From the NCBI GenBank assembly GCA_017354065.1, contig JAFMRN010000161.1, forward strand, positions 1-5,942: 5,942 nt of DNA, given 5' to 3'. The position numbers were made by a program, and so were the translations under genes. Shown here piece by piece: positions 5,779-5,942 of the stretch; position 1 is the stretch's first letter; each line of letters begins with the position of its first letter. The notes beneath the pieces are model-generated. The model was not told where the DNA came from. It did not search any database and saw only the letters and a program-made list of their open reading frames with translations. Origin of the DNA: Solirubrobacterales bacterium. Its GTDB lineage: Bacteria; Actinomycetota; Thermoleophilia; Solirubrobacterales; Solirubrobacteraceae.

Positions 5779-5818
5779 GTGAGACAACCGTGACGGCGGT
5801 GGCACCAACTTGTGACAG
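5779..5818 (-). promoter_or_regulatory. Leftward half of the Pho-box-like 11-bp repeat array
   Basis: Read on the - strand, heptamers start at 5818 (CTGTCAC), 5807 (TGGTGCC), 5796 (CCGTCAC) and 5785 (GTCTCAC), exactly 11 nt apart. Against the E. coli Pho-box half-site CTGTCAY they match 7, 3, 6 and 5 of 7 positions, so the second unit is degenerate. Same-strand repeats at one helical turn are the binding form of PhoB/PhoP-type winged-helix response regulators. The orientation points towards the small membrane-protein genes. Confidence 0.6.
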
Positions 5819-5825
5819 AAACGCA

Positions 5826-5865
5826 CCGTCACAGTTCTGTCACAGAGCTGTCATCGAGGCGTCAC
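5826..5865 (+). promoter_or_regulatory. Rightward half of the Pho-box-like 11-bp repeat array
   Basis: Heptamers start at 5826 (CCGTCAC), 5837 (CTGTCAC), 5848 (CTGTCAT) and 5859 (GCGTCAC), exactly 11 nt apart. The central pair (5837-5854) matches the two heptamers of the E. coli Pho box at all positions. The first two units also contain TCACAG repeated at 11-bp spacing, the form described for mycobacterial PhoP. Orientation is towards a gene beyond the right edge of the window. Confidence 0.7.
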
Positions 5866-5881
5866 GAAGGTGCGCAAAAGT

Positions 5882-5887
5882 TACGCC
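5882..5887 (+). promoter_or_regulatory. Candidate -10 region of the rightward Pho-type promoter
   Basis: TACGCC, within GTTACGCCT (5880-5888), lies 21 nt after the start of the last GTCAC core (5861). That places the final repeat at the -35 position. It is the same nonamer as on the leftward side, in inverted orientation. The match to TANNNT is imperfect. Transcription would begin near 5894 and run out of the window. Confidence 0.35.
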
Positions 5888-5921
5888 TTCGCGTGGGTTG
5901 CGGACAAAGCAAGAACGGGCG

Positions 5922-5942
5922 CCGGCCCCGGAGGGTGGCCGG
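5922..5942 (+). other. Hairpin presenting a Shine-Dalgarno-like GGAGGG at the right edge
   Basis: CCGGCC (5922-5927) pairs perfectly with GGCCGG (5937-5942) around a 9-nt loop containing GGAGGG (5930-5935). If a start codon lies just past the edge, GGAGGG would be the ribosome site of the gene driven by the rightward promoter, held in a hairpin loop. No start codon in a suitable position is visible within the window, so the gene itself cannot be called. Confidence 0.3.

Noticed and set aside
5811..5844. 10-bp perfect inverted repeat TGTGACAGAA/TTCTGTCACA as a rho-independent terminator or CRP-type operator
   Set aside because: There is no U-run and no gene ending nearby, and the arms are two units of the longer 11-bp-phased array, which explains them better. 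The TGTGA arm resembles a CRP half-site, but the spacing does not fit a CRP site.
5779..5865. CRISPR array or transposon terminal repeats
   Set aside because: The repeat unit is only 11 bp with a 7-bp conserved part, no spacers, no cas genes, no transposase and no target-site duplication.

Overview
This is a high-GC stretch of bacterial chromosome with tightly packed genes. The GC-rich codon use, a free-standing LigD/Prim-PolC-type polymerase beside a LigC-type ATP-dependent ligase, a three-domain DtxR-family regulator, and several starts with no clear Shine-Dalgarno sequence suggest an actinomycetote. A Thermoleophilia/Solirubrobacterales member would fit, but that placement is inference and no rRNA or other marker is present.

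Layout, left to right. Positions 1-61 hold the last codons of an unidentified + strand gene, whose TGA overlaps the ATG of an archaeo-eukaryotic primase-type polymerase (61-1059, +). Convergent to it is an ATP-dependent DNA ligase (1106 to about 2044, -), with a small G/C hairpin between the two stops. The ligase is divergent from a DtxR/MntR-type metal-dependent regulator (2065-2775, +). Their starts are about 20 bp apart or closer, with possible back-to-back -10 elements around a GGTACC palindrome. The regulator's stop overlaps the stop of a convergent alpha/beta hydrolase (2772-3914, -) on the palindrome CTAG. The hydrolase start overlaps the end of a fold-type I PLP aminotransferase (3904-5034, -) by 11 bp. 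Upstream of these, on the same strand, lie two small three-helix membrane proteins (5121-5417 and about 5426-5725) that are clearly paralogues of each other.

The most striking part is the gene-free right end (about 5738-5942). It carries an array of CTGTCAC-like heptamers spaced exactly 11 bp apart. Four point right and four point left, arranged symmetrically about position 5822, and each half is followed outward by an identical GTTACGCCT element. The 11-bp direct-repeat form matches known Pho boxes: PhoB in Escherichia coli, PhoP in Streptomyces and Mycobacterium. I read it as a divergent phosphate-type (or other OmpR/PhoB-family regulator) control region. It would serve the small membrane-protein genes to the left and an unseen gene beyond the right edge.

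Functional groups: the polymerase and ligase probably act together in DNA gap repair. The regulator is probably a manganese- or iron-sensing repressor. The two membrane proteins are the candidate new element, possibly induced by phosphate limitation. The aminotransferase and hydrolase form a translationally overlapped pair with unknown substrates.
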